This document shows, in pieces, positions 50,272-58,668 of a stretch of 64,000 nt of DNA (position 1 is the first letter of the stretch; every line of letters begins with the position of its first letter). Source of the DNA: Halobacillus naozhouensis (GTDB taxonomy: Bacteria; Bacillota; Bacilli; Bacillales; Halobacillaceae); assembly GCF_029714185.1 (NCBI RefSeq), contig NZ_CP121671.1, positions 3,968,001 to 4,032,000 of the forward strand, given 5' to 3'. The position numbers and the translations under genes were made by a program. The notes beneath the pieces are model-generated. The model was given only the letters and a program-made list of their open reading frames with translations. It was not told where the DNA came from and ran no database searches.

Positions 50272-50766
50272 TTATAGATTTGTTTGAGGAATTGCATGGT
50301 TTTGACGAACCTTTGATACTACGAACCAACCGATCACTGCACCAGTTGTACTGCTGATGAGAAAGGACGGCAAGAAGGCTAATGCCCCCGCAGAACTTCC
50401 CATTAGAAAGTTGGCATAAGGCACGGAGAGCATAGCACCGATAAATCCAGTCCCTATCACCTCACCCGCTGCAGCTGTCCAGGTTTTTCCAGACCATTTG
50501 TAAAAGTAACCCGCTAGCAAAGCTCCAATCATTCCTCCTGGAAACGCAAGCAAAGTTCCGAGTCCAAGCAGATTGCGAAGCAGGCCGATCATAAAGGCAA
50601 TCACAACGGCCGGAATTGGACCAAGCGTGACGGCAGCCATAACATTGACAGCATGTTGAACAGGATAAGCCTTAGCTATTCCAGCTGGAAACCAGAGCAT
50701 TTGCGAACCAAGCGTTCCGATAGCTACAAATACAGCCATGGTCGTTAATAGTCGAGTTCGATTCAT
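50272..50766 (-). CDS. thiW: ECF transporter S component ThiW
   Basis: 164-residue membrane protein with about five helices, the substrate-binding subunit for a thiamine precursor (thiazole) working with a shared ECF energising module not seen here. WFPAGIAKAYPVQHAVNVMAAVTLGPIPAVVIAF and GLGTLLAFPGGMIGALLAGYFY are typical ThiW segments. ATG 50766 follows GAGGAGGG. It lies between two TPP riboswitches and directly upstream of the tenA-thiDME genes, matching thiazole salvage by ThiM. Confidence 0.88.
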   Translation of the reverse strand: MNRTRLLTTMAVFVAIGTLGSQMLWFPAGIAKAYPVQHAVNVMAAVTLGPIPAVVIAFMIGLLRNLLGLGTLLAFPGGMIGALLAGYFYKWSGKTWTAAAGEVIGTGFIGAMLSVPYANFLMGSSAGALAFLPSFLISSTTGAVIGWFVVSKVRQNHAIPQTNL

Positions 50767-50800
50767 ATTTTCCCTCCTCTCTTAGAAGGGGAGTGAACAT

Positions 50801-50831
50801 GAAAAAAGCCAGATCCCGGGGGACCTGGCTT
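50801..50831 (-). terminator. Riboswitch-controlled terminator before thiW
   Basis: AAGCCAGGTCCC pairs with GGGATCTGGCTT (one G-U pair), followed by TTTTTTC. It lies between the second TPP aptamer and thiW, and is its expression platform. Confidence 0.88.
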
Positions 50832-50863
50832 CGAACGGATAAAGTCATAAGAAATTTCTTCTG

Positions 50864-50962
50864 ACTACTTCCCTCCGCTGGTCTTAACCAGATCAGGTTC
50901 ATAAGAGTCGAAAAGCTTTTGCGCTTTTCTCTCAGCCCGTATTAGGGCCCCCCTAGTAGTTG
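50864..50962 (-). promoter_or_regulatory. TPP riboswitch before thiW
   Basis: Minus-strand THI-box elements: ACTAGGGGGGCC, GGGCTGAGAG, ATGAACCTGATCTGG, TTAAGACCAGCGGAGGGAAGTAG. An extra hairpin (AAAAGCGCAAAAGCTTTT region) extends the variable P3a arm. TPP binding should favour the downstream terminator and shut off thiW and the genes behind it. Confidence 0.93.
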
Positions 50963-51051
50963 ATGTATCAAAACTATTCACTTGGTTGCTTTTATCATAA
51001 CAGAGAATATTTCGAATGTCATCATGAATCATTCTTTAGTAAAACTCCCTG

Positions 51052-52740
51052 TTATTCTTCTTCCACCTTCTTCAGCTTCCATAACCTTACACTAAGTTCC
51101 AGTAAAAACATATCGTCTGCATTTAACAACGATAAGCCTGTCAAATGTTCAATATTGCGCAATCTGTGGAGTAATGACTGCCGATGTAACATCAGGGCCC
51201 TCGCTGTTTGACTGACATTACTATTGTATTTATTGTAAACGATAAACGTATGAATAAGATCTGCCTGACGTTTCTGATCATACAGAATCAGCGGTTGTAA
51301 CGTGTCTTTGACAATGTTTTCAATTTCTTTTTCATGGGAAAGGGCCATGAGGAGCCTGTTCATACGGGTATCGCTAAAGAAGGTCCGATTCCCATCTTCA
51401 TGTTGCTGCTTGCCGATATTTAAAGCGGTCACCGCCTGGTCGTACCCTTGATGAAACACAAAGACTCCATTCTTAGGGAAAGATATTCCCCAGGAAATAT
51501 TAATGCCCGCCAGTAATTCATTTAATCTACGTTCGATAAGGTCGAGGAATTGGTTGCTCGTTTCCATATAAGGGTGGTCATCTGCTTCTAGGTACACAAT
51601 AACTTCCCCATCTTCAAACGTAGTCATGGTCCGACGTTTTAATACATCGCCCGCATGAGTAACCTCTTTTTGAATGTAATAATTCCGGCTGTTCATCGAG
51701 GAAGATAAGACTGATTGCTCCCCGGCTTTCTCTATCTGATTATTTTTCTTCTTAAAGCGGATTGACCCCACAAGGCAAATGTAGGGCAAGGTTAATTCGT
51801 AGCCAAGTAGTTGAGCCTTGGACAGCATTTGTTTATCTACTTCCACTTCACTTTTCGCTAAATCTAATAAAAAATCATCTCTAAGCCGGATTTCCGTCAT
51901 TTCAATGGCATTTTCTTTTACAAAATAGAGGGCACAAGCCGTTAGAGCATGTTCCAATATATTTAAGACAGGCCAGGTTAACTCTTCATTATCTCTTGGC
52001 TGAAATAGCAGATAGCCTTGCTTTTTATAATTGGATAGAATGGTAAGCTGATAACAAAACTGTTCCCCAATTTTATATTCTTCAATGTAATGATAGAGAG
52101 GATGGTCGCGAAACGGGGTCTCCTCAGTCGGGATAAGTTCATAGTCTCCTTCTTCCACCCCATTTAGAACGTCAATCATCCGCTGATCAAAGTCATAATT
52201 CGCCCTGACTATCTTGTTATGATCACTAATGGCCACAGGAATTTTCGAATACTGAAAGAGAATGGTCATTATCTCTTGCAGACCTTTGCCATTTAACACA
52301 CAGTTAATGAGTTCCTGCCGAACACTTTCCGCCTGTTTCTGTTCAAATTCTTTCTCTTTGCTTATTTCGGCTAATACATCTTGCAAAATATCACCGAATC
52401 GTACATTCCACGGGATTTCAATAATGGTGAAATTTTGCTCAAGAGCGAGTTGTTGGATGCGATCAGGAATTTTAAAGATATACCGTCCAGTAGCAATCGC
52501 GAGCGCAGATGCGCCTGAATGGATGACATCCTTCACATAAACTTCTAAACAATCTGGATCGTCGCCACACCCGACTCCAGTACTAAGAACAAATTCATTT
52601 TTACGAACAAAGTTTTCTACAGGTGTTTCTATAACTGAAATCCACTCTACCTGACTCGTTTCAATCCGCTCATTTCCGACATGAATTTTTGCTGGTTTCA
52701 TGACGGGTAACTGTAAGACATCCTTAACGGTTATTCCCAT
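51052..52740 (-). CDS. PucR-family transcriptional regulator
   Basis: 562-residue regulator. The N-terminal PucR domain (about 5-125) has TVKDVLQLPVMKPAKIHVG and IHSGASALAIATGRY; a GGDEF-like central region follows (about 280-430). The C-terminal helix-turn-helix (about 500-555) is NKYNSNVSQTARALMLHRQSLLHRLRNIEHLTG. PucR proteins usually activate catabolic genes for nitrogen compounds. Here it lies 18 bases after eutB on the same strand. It is the best candidate regulator of ectoine degradation in this strain, in place of the EnuR (MocR/GntR-type) regulator known in proteobacteria. Confidence 0.87.
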   Translation of the reverse strand: MGITVKDVLQLPVMKPAKIHVGNERIETSQVEWISVIETPVENFVRKNEFVLSTGVGCGDDPDCLEVYVKDVIHSGASALAIATGRYIFKIPDRIQQLALEQNFTIIEIPWNVRFGDILQDVLAEISKEKEFEQKQAESVRQELINCVLNGKGLQEIMTILFQYSKIPVAISDHNKIVRANYDFDQRMIDVLNGVEEGDYELIPTEETPFRDHPLYHYIEEYKIGEQFCYQLTILSNYKKQGYLLFQPRDNEELTWPVLNILEHALTACALYFVKENAIEMTEIRLRDDFLLDLAKSEVEVDKQMLSKAQLLGYELTLPYICLVGSIRFKKKNNQIEKAGEQSVLSSSMNSRNYYIQKEVTHAGDVLKRRTMTTFEDGEVIVYLEADDHPYMETSNQFLDLIERRLNELLAGINISWGISFPKNGVFVFHQGYDQAVTALNIGKQQHEDGNRTFFSDTRMNRLLMALSHEKEIENIVKDTLQPLILYDQKRQADLIHTFIVYNKYNSNVSQTARALMLHRQSLLHRLRNIEHLTGLSLLNADDMFLLELSVRLWKLKKVEEE

Positions 52741-52758
52741 TTATCACACCCCGCAAGC

Positions 52759-53730
52759 TTATCTAGTTTTTAACAACTCACTCACCGTTTCATGATCGAT
52801 ATTATTACCGCTGACAACGCCTACAATGACACGACCGTCTCCTTTTTGCTTCTCTGACAACAATTTTCCGATCACCGCCCCCGCTGCTCCTTCTACTGCC
52901 ATTTTATGATGCTCGAGCAGAAACAATACCCCTTCTGCAATCGCCTTCTCGGATATAAGCACGCTATTATCCATGTATTGCTTCGTTAATTGAAAAGTGT
53001 ACTGATTATCCGGGCCAATTCCGCCTAATAAACTGTCTGCCAGTGTTGGCGTTTCAGCTATTTTGATGGGATACCCCTGCTTCAAACTTTCATGCATGAC
53101 CGCTGACTTCTCCATCGATACACCCGTCACCTGAATGGACGAATCATTCGACTTTAACGTGTAGCCAATACCCGAAAGCAAGCCTCCTCCTGAGAGAGGA
53201 ATTACGATTTCATCTATATCAGGGCACTGTTCCAACACTTCAATTCCAATCGTGCCCTGCCCAGCAATGACCTCAAGATCGTCAAATGGCTTGATGACCG
53301 AAACACCTTGTTCCTTCTCTAATCGATAGCAGTAGTCTTCCGCATCATCCTGATTTTCCCCCACGACAGCAACTTCCGCACCTAGATCCTTCAGGCGGTT
53401 CACTTTCCCTTTCGGTACCCGAGAAGAAATACATACTATGGAGCGAATCCCCAGCTGCTTTGCGACATAGGCGACCGCAATACCATGATTTCCCGTTGAA
53501 AATGTCGCCACACCCTTTTTTTGATCATCCTTAGACAGAGAAAGGATCTTGTTAGCAGCCCCTCTTAATTTAAAAGCTCCTGTAGGCTGGTGGTTTTCAA
53601 GTTTCAAATACACCTGATTTCCTGTATGTTTAGATAAAGCATCTGAGTATATAAGGGGGGTTTGTAAAACTAATCCTGCAACCCGCTGCTTCGCCTTCCA
53701 AATTCTTCTTAAAGATATTAGCTCACTCAC
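52759..53730 (-). CDS. eutB: EutB-like PLP dehydratase (threonine dehydratase family)
   Basis: 323-residue fold-type II PLP enzyme. VYLKLENHQPTGAFKLRGAANKILSL has the PLP Lys (about residue 55), FSTGNHGIAVAYVAKQLGI the Asn loop, and VIPLSGGGLLSGIGYTL the phosphate-binding glycine loop. The motif set fits EutB of ectoine utilisation, which acts with EutC on diaminobutyrate; a catabolic threonine dehydratase or serine racemase is the alternative. There is no C-terminal ACT domain. GTG 53730 follows GAGGAGAATG. It is cotranscribed with the PucR regulator, and the upstream CATTGTACAA (53786-53795) is shared with the doeA-eutC operon. Confidence 0.8.
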   Translation of the reverse strand: MSELISLRRIWKAKQRVAGLVLQTPLIYSDALSKHTGNQVYLKLENHQPTGAFKLRGAANKILSLSKDDQKKGVATFSTGNHGIAVAYVAKQLGIRSIVCISSRVPKGKVNRLKDLGAEVAVVGENQDDAEDYCYRLEKEQGVSVIKPFDDLEVIAGQGTIGIEVLEQCPDIDEIVIPLSGGGLLSGIGYTLKSNDSSIQVTGVSMEKSAVMHESLKQGYPIKIAETPTLADSLLGGIGPDNQYTFQLTKQYMDNSVLISEKAIAEGVLFLLEHHKMAVEGAAGAVIGKLLSEKQKGDGRVIVGVVSGNNIDHETVSELLKTR

Positions 53731-54110
53731 GATTCATTCTCCTCTCCATATACATATGCCATCATAGTTCAGATTTTTCAGATATCATTGTACAAAAAAA
53801 GAGAGCATACTATGAAACGCTGTATGACCTCTTCTATTGTTCCATTAATGATTGTCGGATCACTTCTTCCAGAGCCGGATATAAAACCCTTTATGTGAAA
53901 CCTGTTTTTTCACTAAGCTTTCCTGAGCCTGACTAAGAAAAGTCCCTCAATGGCTTATAGAGACTTTGGCAGATTTCATCATTATCTCTGCTTTTCCTCG
54001 ATCGAACGCCCATTCATACATCCTTCAATAATGGGCTCTGTATTTAATTATACAACATTCAGGCGCTAAAATACAGGTAATCGTTCGACAAAAACCTTCT
54101 ACACGAGGGG
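53731..54110. other. Intergenic region, no gene seen
   Basis: 380 bases between eutB and the end of ku. Apart from the CATTGTACAA motif at 53786-53795, no gene, strong hairpin or ribosome site was found. It must hold the eutB promoter and the ku terminator. Confidence 0.5.
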
Positions 54111-54965
54111 TTATGACGATTTTTTCTTTGAAGATGATTTCTTGGTCGTTTTCTTTTTAGGGGCTGCCTTTTTAGGCGCCACTTTCTTTTTGTTTTTCGA
54201 TTCATCCAGTGATTTTTCTAAGGCTTCCATAAGGTCTGTCACATTATCAGGACGTTTTTTCTCTTTAGCTGTCGTAACTTCTTCATTATTTCGTTTAGCT
54301 TCAATAAGCTCAAGAAGAGCTGTGCGGTATTCATCCGTGTACTTTTCTGGTTCGAACTCAGCCGTAAGTTCATCAATCAGTGCGACAGCAGTCTTCATTT
54401 CCTTATTACTTAAATCTGTTTGCTCAGGCACGTTTGGCACCTCTCCAACATCACGGACTTCATCCGGATAATGAATGGTCTCCATAAGCAATGTATTTTT
54501 ATACACTCTTAATATAGCCAGTTGTTCTTTCGAGCGAATGATAATCTTAGCAATTCCAATTTTCCCCGTATCTTCAAGAGCCTCTCTCAGTAAGCCATAA
54601 GCTTTATTACCACCGCTGTTTGGTGAAATAAAATAGCTGCGGTCAAAATAAATGGGGTCAATTTCTTCAAGTTTAACAAAATCAAGAATTTCCACTGCTT
54701 TGTCTTCTTGTTCCTTCTTTAAGTTCTTTAAATCCTCGTCATCAAGAACGACAAATTTATTTTTAGCATACTCGTAAGCTTTTACAATTTCCTCATTTTT
54801 CACTTCCTCTTCGCAGACTGGGCACCTTTTTTTATACTCAATCGGAGACTTGCATTTTTCATGTAATTGACGCAATTTAATATCTTTATTCTCAGTAGCT
54901 GCATGAAGCTTGATCGGAATATTAACAAGACCGAAACTAATCGACCCTTTCCACATTGTATGCAT
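54111..54965 (-). CDS. ku: Non-homologous end-joining protein Ku
   Basis: 284-residue DNA-end-binding protein of bacterial NHEJ. The core (about 1-250) starts MHTMWKGSISFGLVNIPIKLHAAT and has the RCPVCEEEV segment, VLDDEDLKNL and FDRSYFISPNSGGNKAYGLLREAL. The C-terminus (about 255-284) is a lysine-rich tail (KKKVAPKKAAPKKKTTKKSS), as in Ku proteins with a DNA-binding tail. ATG 54965 follows GGAGGGAG. Divergent from ligD, its partner, across 103 bases that must contain both promoters. In B. subtilis the pair is made in the forespore. Confidence 0.95.
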   Translation of the reverse strand: MHTMWKGSISFGLVNIPIKLHAATENKDIKLRQLHEKCKSPIEYKKRCPVCEEEVKNEEIVKAYEYAKNKFVVLDDEDLKNLKKEQEDKAVEILDFVKLEEIDPIYFDRSYFISPNSGGNKAYGLLREALEDTGKIGIAKIIIRSKEQLAILRVYKNTLLMETIHYPDEVRDVGEVPNVPEQTDLSNKEMKTAVALIDELTAEFEPEKYTDEYRTALLELIEAKRNNEEVTTAKEKKRPDNVTDLMEALEKSLDESKNKKKVAPKKAAPKKKTTKKSSSKKKSS

Positions 54966-55068
54966 TACTGTCTCCCTCCTTTTTGATTAGCTTTTACCCT
55001 CTGGGAAAAAATATGACTAAAAGCTATCGAGTCGATCAAAATAAAGGATAGAAAAGAAGGTGATTGAC

Positions 55069-56841
55069 TTGTCTAAACCAATGCTGCCAACATTGTCTGT
55101 AGATATTCCTATGGGAAATGAATGGGTGTACGAAGTGAAATATGACGGTTTTCGAGCGTTCCTTAAGTGGACAGAAAGCAGTATTACACTCATAAGTAGA
55201 AACGGCCAGGATTTATCGGACCGTTTTCCCGAAATCATTAAAGCGGCAAAAGAAGCGAATCCTCCTGATCAACTGCCTGTTTTGCTTGACGGAGAGATCG
55301 TGATTCTCAACACCCCTTATCAGGCAAATTTCCCTCTTCTTCAAAAACGAGGACGGATGAAGAACAAAACGACTATTAACCGTATTGCCGAAAAACGACC
55401 AGCCACATTTATGGCATTTGATATTCTCGAAGCTGGAAACAAATTGACTTCATCCATTTTTACAGAAAGAAAAAATCAGCTTAATCACCTCATCAATACT
55501 ATCAATTATCCGTCTATTCAAATGGTGGAAGTTTTTGAACATAAATCAGATATCCATAAACTTCTCCACCTTCATTTAGGTGAAGGAATTGTGGCCAAAC
55601 GCAAGCAGAGTATTTACCAAAAAGGGGTTCGAACGAGACAATGGCTTAAAATAAAACAGTGGCGCTCCGTATCCGGCTTTCTAACCTCATTCGACCCCAA
55701 GAACGATTATTATAAAGTGGAAATTTGGCAAGGGAACAAACGTGTACCGTTAGGCAGTTTTAAGCATGGATTAACCTCAGAGCAGTCGGAGACTCTTGAG
55801 ACTTTCTTCAAAGAAAACGGGACTAATTGGGAGATCAGCCCAAGTGTATGTGCCGCGGTCAACTGCTTAATGGCAGAAGGCGAGGAAATGCGCGAACCTA
55901 CCTTTAATCAGTTTAGATTTGATCTAGAGCCTGACGACTGTACCGTATCCAAACGAGATTGGGACCTGCTTTTGTTTCCTGAAGATGTAGAAATCACCCA
56001 TCCTGACAAAATACTGTGGCCTGAAAAGCAATGGAGTAAGCAGGATTACCTTATGTACATCAGAGCGATTGCTCCTTATATGATGCCTTTTATAAGTGAT
56101 AAAAAATTGACGTTAATTCGCTACCCTCATGGTGTGGGCGATGAATCCTTCTTTCAGAAGCATAGGGCAGAACATTCTCCTGATTATGTAGGTGAGTGGC
56201 AGGAAAATGACGAAACGTTCATCGTTAGCAATGAGCTATCAAGTTTAATCTGGCTAAGCAATCAAGGAGCACTCGAGTTTCATATCCCGTTTCAAAAAGC
56301 GGCAGCCAGGGATCCGGATGAAATTGTTTTTGACCTTGATCCACCTGACCGCGAAGAATTTCATTTATCGATCATTGCCGCTCAGCTGTTGAAACATTTA
56401 CTTGACCAGCTAGGTGTTCACGGTTTTATAAAAACATCCGGAAATAAAGGAATGCAGCTTCATATTCCTATCCTAGAGGGGAGTATGAGCTATGAGGAAA
56501 CGAGAAAATTCACTAAAAGTTTGGTGGATCTTCTCGTAAAGGAAAGTCCTGATTTATTTACAATTGAGCGATTAAAGAAAAAACGCGGACGAAGACTTTA
56601 CCTTGATTATGTGCAGCATGCAGAAGGGAAAACCATAATCTCCCCTTATTCAGCCAGAGCAACATCTGAAGGAACTGTAGCTACACCGCTTTATTGGGAT
56701 GAAGTTACTGACGAATTAAATCCAGAAGATTTTACTATCAAGAATGTTGTAAAACGAGTTCAGGAAATTGGCTGTCCGTTTCAAGATTACGATAAAGTGC
56801 GAGAGCTCCAGCCCATTGATGTTATGAGACAATTAGGATGA
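55069..56841 (+). CDS. ligD: ATP-dependent DNA ligase LigD (ligase-polymerase)
   Basis: About 590 residues with the ligase domain first and the primase-like polymerase domain second, the B. subtilis order; no nuclease domain. Ligase: EVKYDGFRAF with the adenylated Lys (about 23), LLDGEIVIL, GEGIVAKRKQSIYQ, and WLKIKQWR. Polymerase: LIRYPHGVGDESFFQKH, the metal motif IVFDLDPPDR (about 425), and TSGNKGMQLHIPI. TTG 55069 is chosen for GAAGGTGA 5 bases upstream; GTG 55060 adds three residues. It works with Ku in double-strand break repair. Confidence 0.94.
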   Translation: MSKPMLPTLSVDIPMGNEWVYEVKYDGFRAFLKWTESSITLISRNGQDLSDRFPEIIKAAKEANPPDQLPVLLDGEIVILNTPYQANFPLLQKRGRMKNKTTINRIAEKRPATFMAFDILEAGNKLTSSIFTERKNQLNHLINTINYPSIQMVEVFEHKSDIHKLLHLHLGEGIVAKRKQSIYQKGVRTRQWLKIKQWRSVSGFLTSFDPKNDYYKVEIWQGNKRVPLGSFKHGLTSEQSETLETFFKENGTNWEISPSVCAAVNCLMAEGEEMREPTFNQFRFDLEPDDCTVSKRDWDLLLFPEDVEITHPDKILWPEKQWSKQDYLMYIRAIAPYMMPFISDKKLTLIRYPHGVGDESFFQKHRAEHSPDYVGEWQENDETFIVSNELSSLIWLSNQGALEFHIPFQKAAARDPDEIVFDLDPPDREEFHLSIIAAQLLKHLLDQLGVHGFIKTSGNKGMQLHIPILEGSMSYEETRKFTKSLVDLLVKESPDLFTIERLKKKRGRRLYLDYVQHAEGKTIISPYSARATSEGTVATPLYWDEVTDELNPEDFTIKNVVKRVQEIGCPFQDYDKVRELQPIDVMRQLG

Positions 56842-56863
56842 TAATGGATTACACACCAATTAG

Positions 56864-56894
56864 AAAGCCTCGACATAATGAGTCGAGGCTTTTC
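56864..56894. terminator. Terminator between ligD and the acyl-CoA ligase gene
   Basis: AAAGCCTCGAC pairs with GTCGAGGCTTT (11 bp, 7-base loop) between two convergent genes, with short T-runs. Confidence 0.85.
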
Positions 56895-56898
56895 CAAT

Positions 56899-58458
56899 CT
56901 ATTCTGTTACCCGTTCTGTCTGCTCTCGAAGTTTAAATTTTTGCAGCTTCCCACTGGCGTTTCGCGGAAGTTCCGAAACAAACTCGTAACGACGCGGGCG
57001 CTTGTAACGGGCCAGTCTCTCACCCGATGTACAAAATTCATCAAGTTCCTCAGGCTTTACATCACCTTTTTTCACTACATAAGCAACAACTCGTTCGCCC
57101 CACATTTCATCAGGCTCCCCAACTACTGCAGCATCTACTACAGAGGGGTGGTCGAACAGGGTATCCTCCACCTCACGAGAGTAAATGTTCTCCCCGCCTG
57201 AAACAATCATGTCTTTCACCCTGTCGCTTACCCAGAGATAACCGTCTTCATCGAAATAACCAATGTCTCCAGAGTGATACCAGCCTTTATATAATGCCTC
57301 TGCTGTCTCTTCGGACCGATTGTAATATTCAGGCATCATACTTGGTCCGCGGACAATAATTTCCCCTAACTCGCCAGAGCTGCAAATGTCAGCGGGGTCT
57401 GCTGGTCCTTCCTCCCGTGTGCGTACGACACGCACTTCATGATTTACCAGTGCCCGGCCAGCAGACCCTGCTTTAGATAGTTGCTCGTCCTCGAGAAGAA
57501 CGGTTATAGCAGGTCCCATTTCAGTCATGCCATATGCCTGGATCAACTGGACCCCTAAAGCCTGATGAAGCCGTTTCGTTAGTGCCGGAGCCATGGGCGC
57601 CCCACCATAAAGCCCTGTCCTCAATGAATTGAAGTCCTTTTTGCTGAATTTTTCTTGTAAGATCATATTCCACATCGTTGGAGCCGCAAACAGCGTAGAG
57701 ATTTCTTCTTCACGCGTGATTTGAATCATTTCCTGAGCATCGAAGTGATGGAGAATTACCGTTGTTGCACCAACCATTACTCTTGGGAAAAATGTACAAT
57801 GGAGTTCAGCACAGTGGAACATAGGAGCTACTGTTAAGCCGCGATCGTGTTGGGTAAGGTTTAATGTGTGGGCAAGGAGGAGAGCTTGGTCAATCATATC
57901 TCGGTGGGAATGAAGAACTCCTTTGGGGACCCCCGTCGTACCTGATGTGTACATGATTGCATAGTAATCGTCTTCATCAATTTCACAATCTGGGCGTGTA
58001 CGGTCTGCCCCTTCCAGTACATCATAATAATAGCGGGACAATACTACATCTTGCTGCTCATCTATTGACCAGAAATTAATATGGGTTCTTTCGTTTGCGA
58101 TTTCTTTAAGTTGTGGTGCTGTTGCCCGTTCGAATAAAACCACTTTAGGTTTAGCATCTTTAATGATAAAGCTGATTTCCTGCGATGTCAGCCTAAAGTT
58201 CACGGGATTAAAAATAGCACCAATTTTCGTACAGGCAAATAAAGTGATAGCAAATTCAGCTGTGTTATAAAGCACAGTAGAAACCTTGTCCCCTTTAGTG
58301 ACTCCAGCATCAGACAGGGCATTAGCCAGGCAATTTGCTTCCTCCTCCCATTGTCGATATGTCCACCTTGAACCTAACCGTGCATCCACTAACGCTTCTT
58401 TATTCGGAAACTTCGCAGCCGTTTGTTCAAACATACTTTTAAGTGTTGGACCCATCAT
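56899..58458 (-). CDS. AMP-dependent acyl-CoA ligase
   Basis: 519-residue acyl-adenylate/CoA ligase. The P-loop is YAIMYTSGTTGVPKGVLHSHRDM (about 175), then YGMTEMGPAITVLL, WYHSGDIGYFDEDGYLWVSDRVKDMIVSGGENIYSREVEDTLFDHP, and the catalytic Lys in LPRNASGKLQKFKLRE near the C-terminus. The fatty or aromatic acid used is not clear; the neighbouring thiolase and acyl-CoA dehydrogenase remnant favour fatty acids. ATG 58458 follows GAGGAGCGG. The next ATG codon is an equal start. Confidence 0.9.
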   Translation of the reverse strand: MMGPTLKSMFEQTAAKFPNKEALVDARLGSRWTYRQWEEEANCLANALSDAGVTKGDKVSTVLYNTAEFAITLFACTKIGAIFNPVNFRLTSQEISFIIKDAKPKVVLFERATAPQLKEIANERTHINFWSIDEQQDVVLSRYYYDVLEGADRTRPDCEIDEDDYYAIMYTSGTTGVPKGVLHSHRDMIDQALLLAHTLNLTQHDRGLTVAPMFHCAELHCTFFPRVMVGATTVILHHFDAQEMIQITREEEISTLFAAPTMWNMILQEKFSKKDFNSLRTGLYGGAPMAPALTKRLHQALGVQLIQAYGMTEMGPAITVLLEDEQLSKAGSAGRALVNHEVRVVRTREEGPADPADICSSGELGEIIVRGPSMMPEYYNRSEETAEALYKGWYHSGDIGYFDEDGYLWVSDRVKDMIVSGGENIYSREVEDTLFDHPSVVDAAVVGEPDEMWGERVVAYVVKKGDVKPEELDEFCTSGERLARYKRPRRYEFVSELPRNASGKLQKFKLREQTERVTE

Positions 58459-58521
58459 TATCCGCTCCTCTAATTTTGTTTGAAAACCAGTAACCCCGCG
58501 ACTCTATAATTACCATTTACC

Positions 58522-58562
58522 CCCACCTCATGTCATCCAAAATTTGGATGACATGAGGTGGG
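58522..58562. repeat. Long palindrome, copy 2 of the two-copy element
   Basis: 20-bp arms around a single central base (a real loop would be 5 bases); the left arm core is CCACCTCATGTCATCCAA. The stem matches the copy at 9887-9931 except for one T-A pair in place of G-C, with both partners changed. It lies exactly at the point where the SDR remnant stops. Confidence 0.8.
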
Positions 58563-58659
58563 CTATGATTACATTCCCGCCTTTTCGAGTAATGCGTCTC
58601 ACCGTGGCTTCCCCTAACCTGGAGGCTCCTCCTCTTACAACAGCTATTATCCTGTCCAT
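58563..58659 (-). pseudogene. N-terminal remnant of an SDR dehydrogenase
   Basis: From ATG 58659, nine bases after the thiolase stop codon, the frame reads MDRIIAVVRGGASRLGEATVRRITRKGGNVIIA. This clearly resembles the first 30 residues of 3-hydroxyacyl-CoA dehydrogenase-type SDRs (VTGGASGLGEATVRRI), with a damaged glycine motif (RGGASRLG). It ends where the palindrome begins. The remaining about 220 residues are absent. Confidence 0.65.
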
Positions 58660-58668
58660 GTTTATGAT

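Noticed and set aside
54966..55068. A sigma-G-type forespore promoter between ku and ligD.
   Set aside because: Expected from B. subtilis, but no convincing -10/-35 pair could be picked in this short AT-rich gap.
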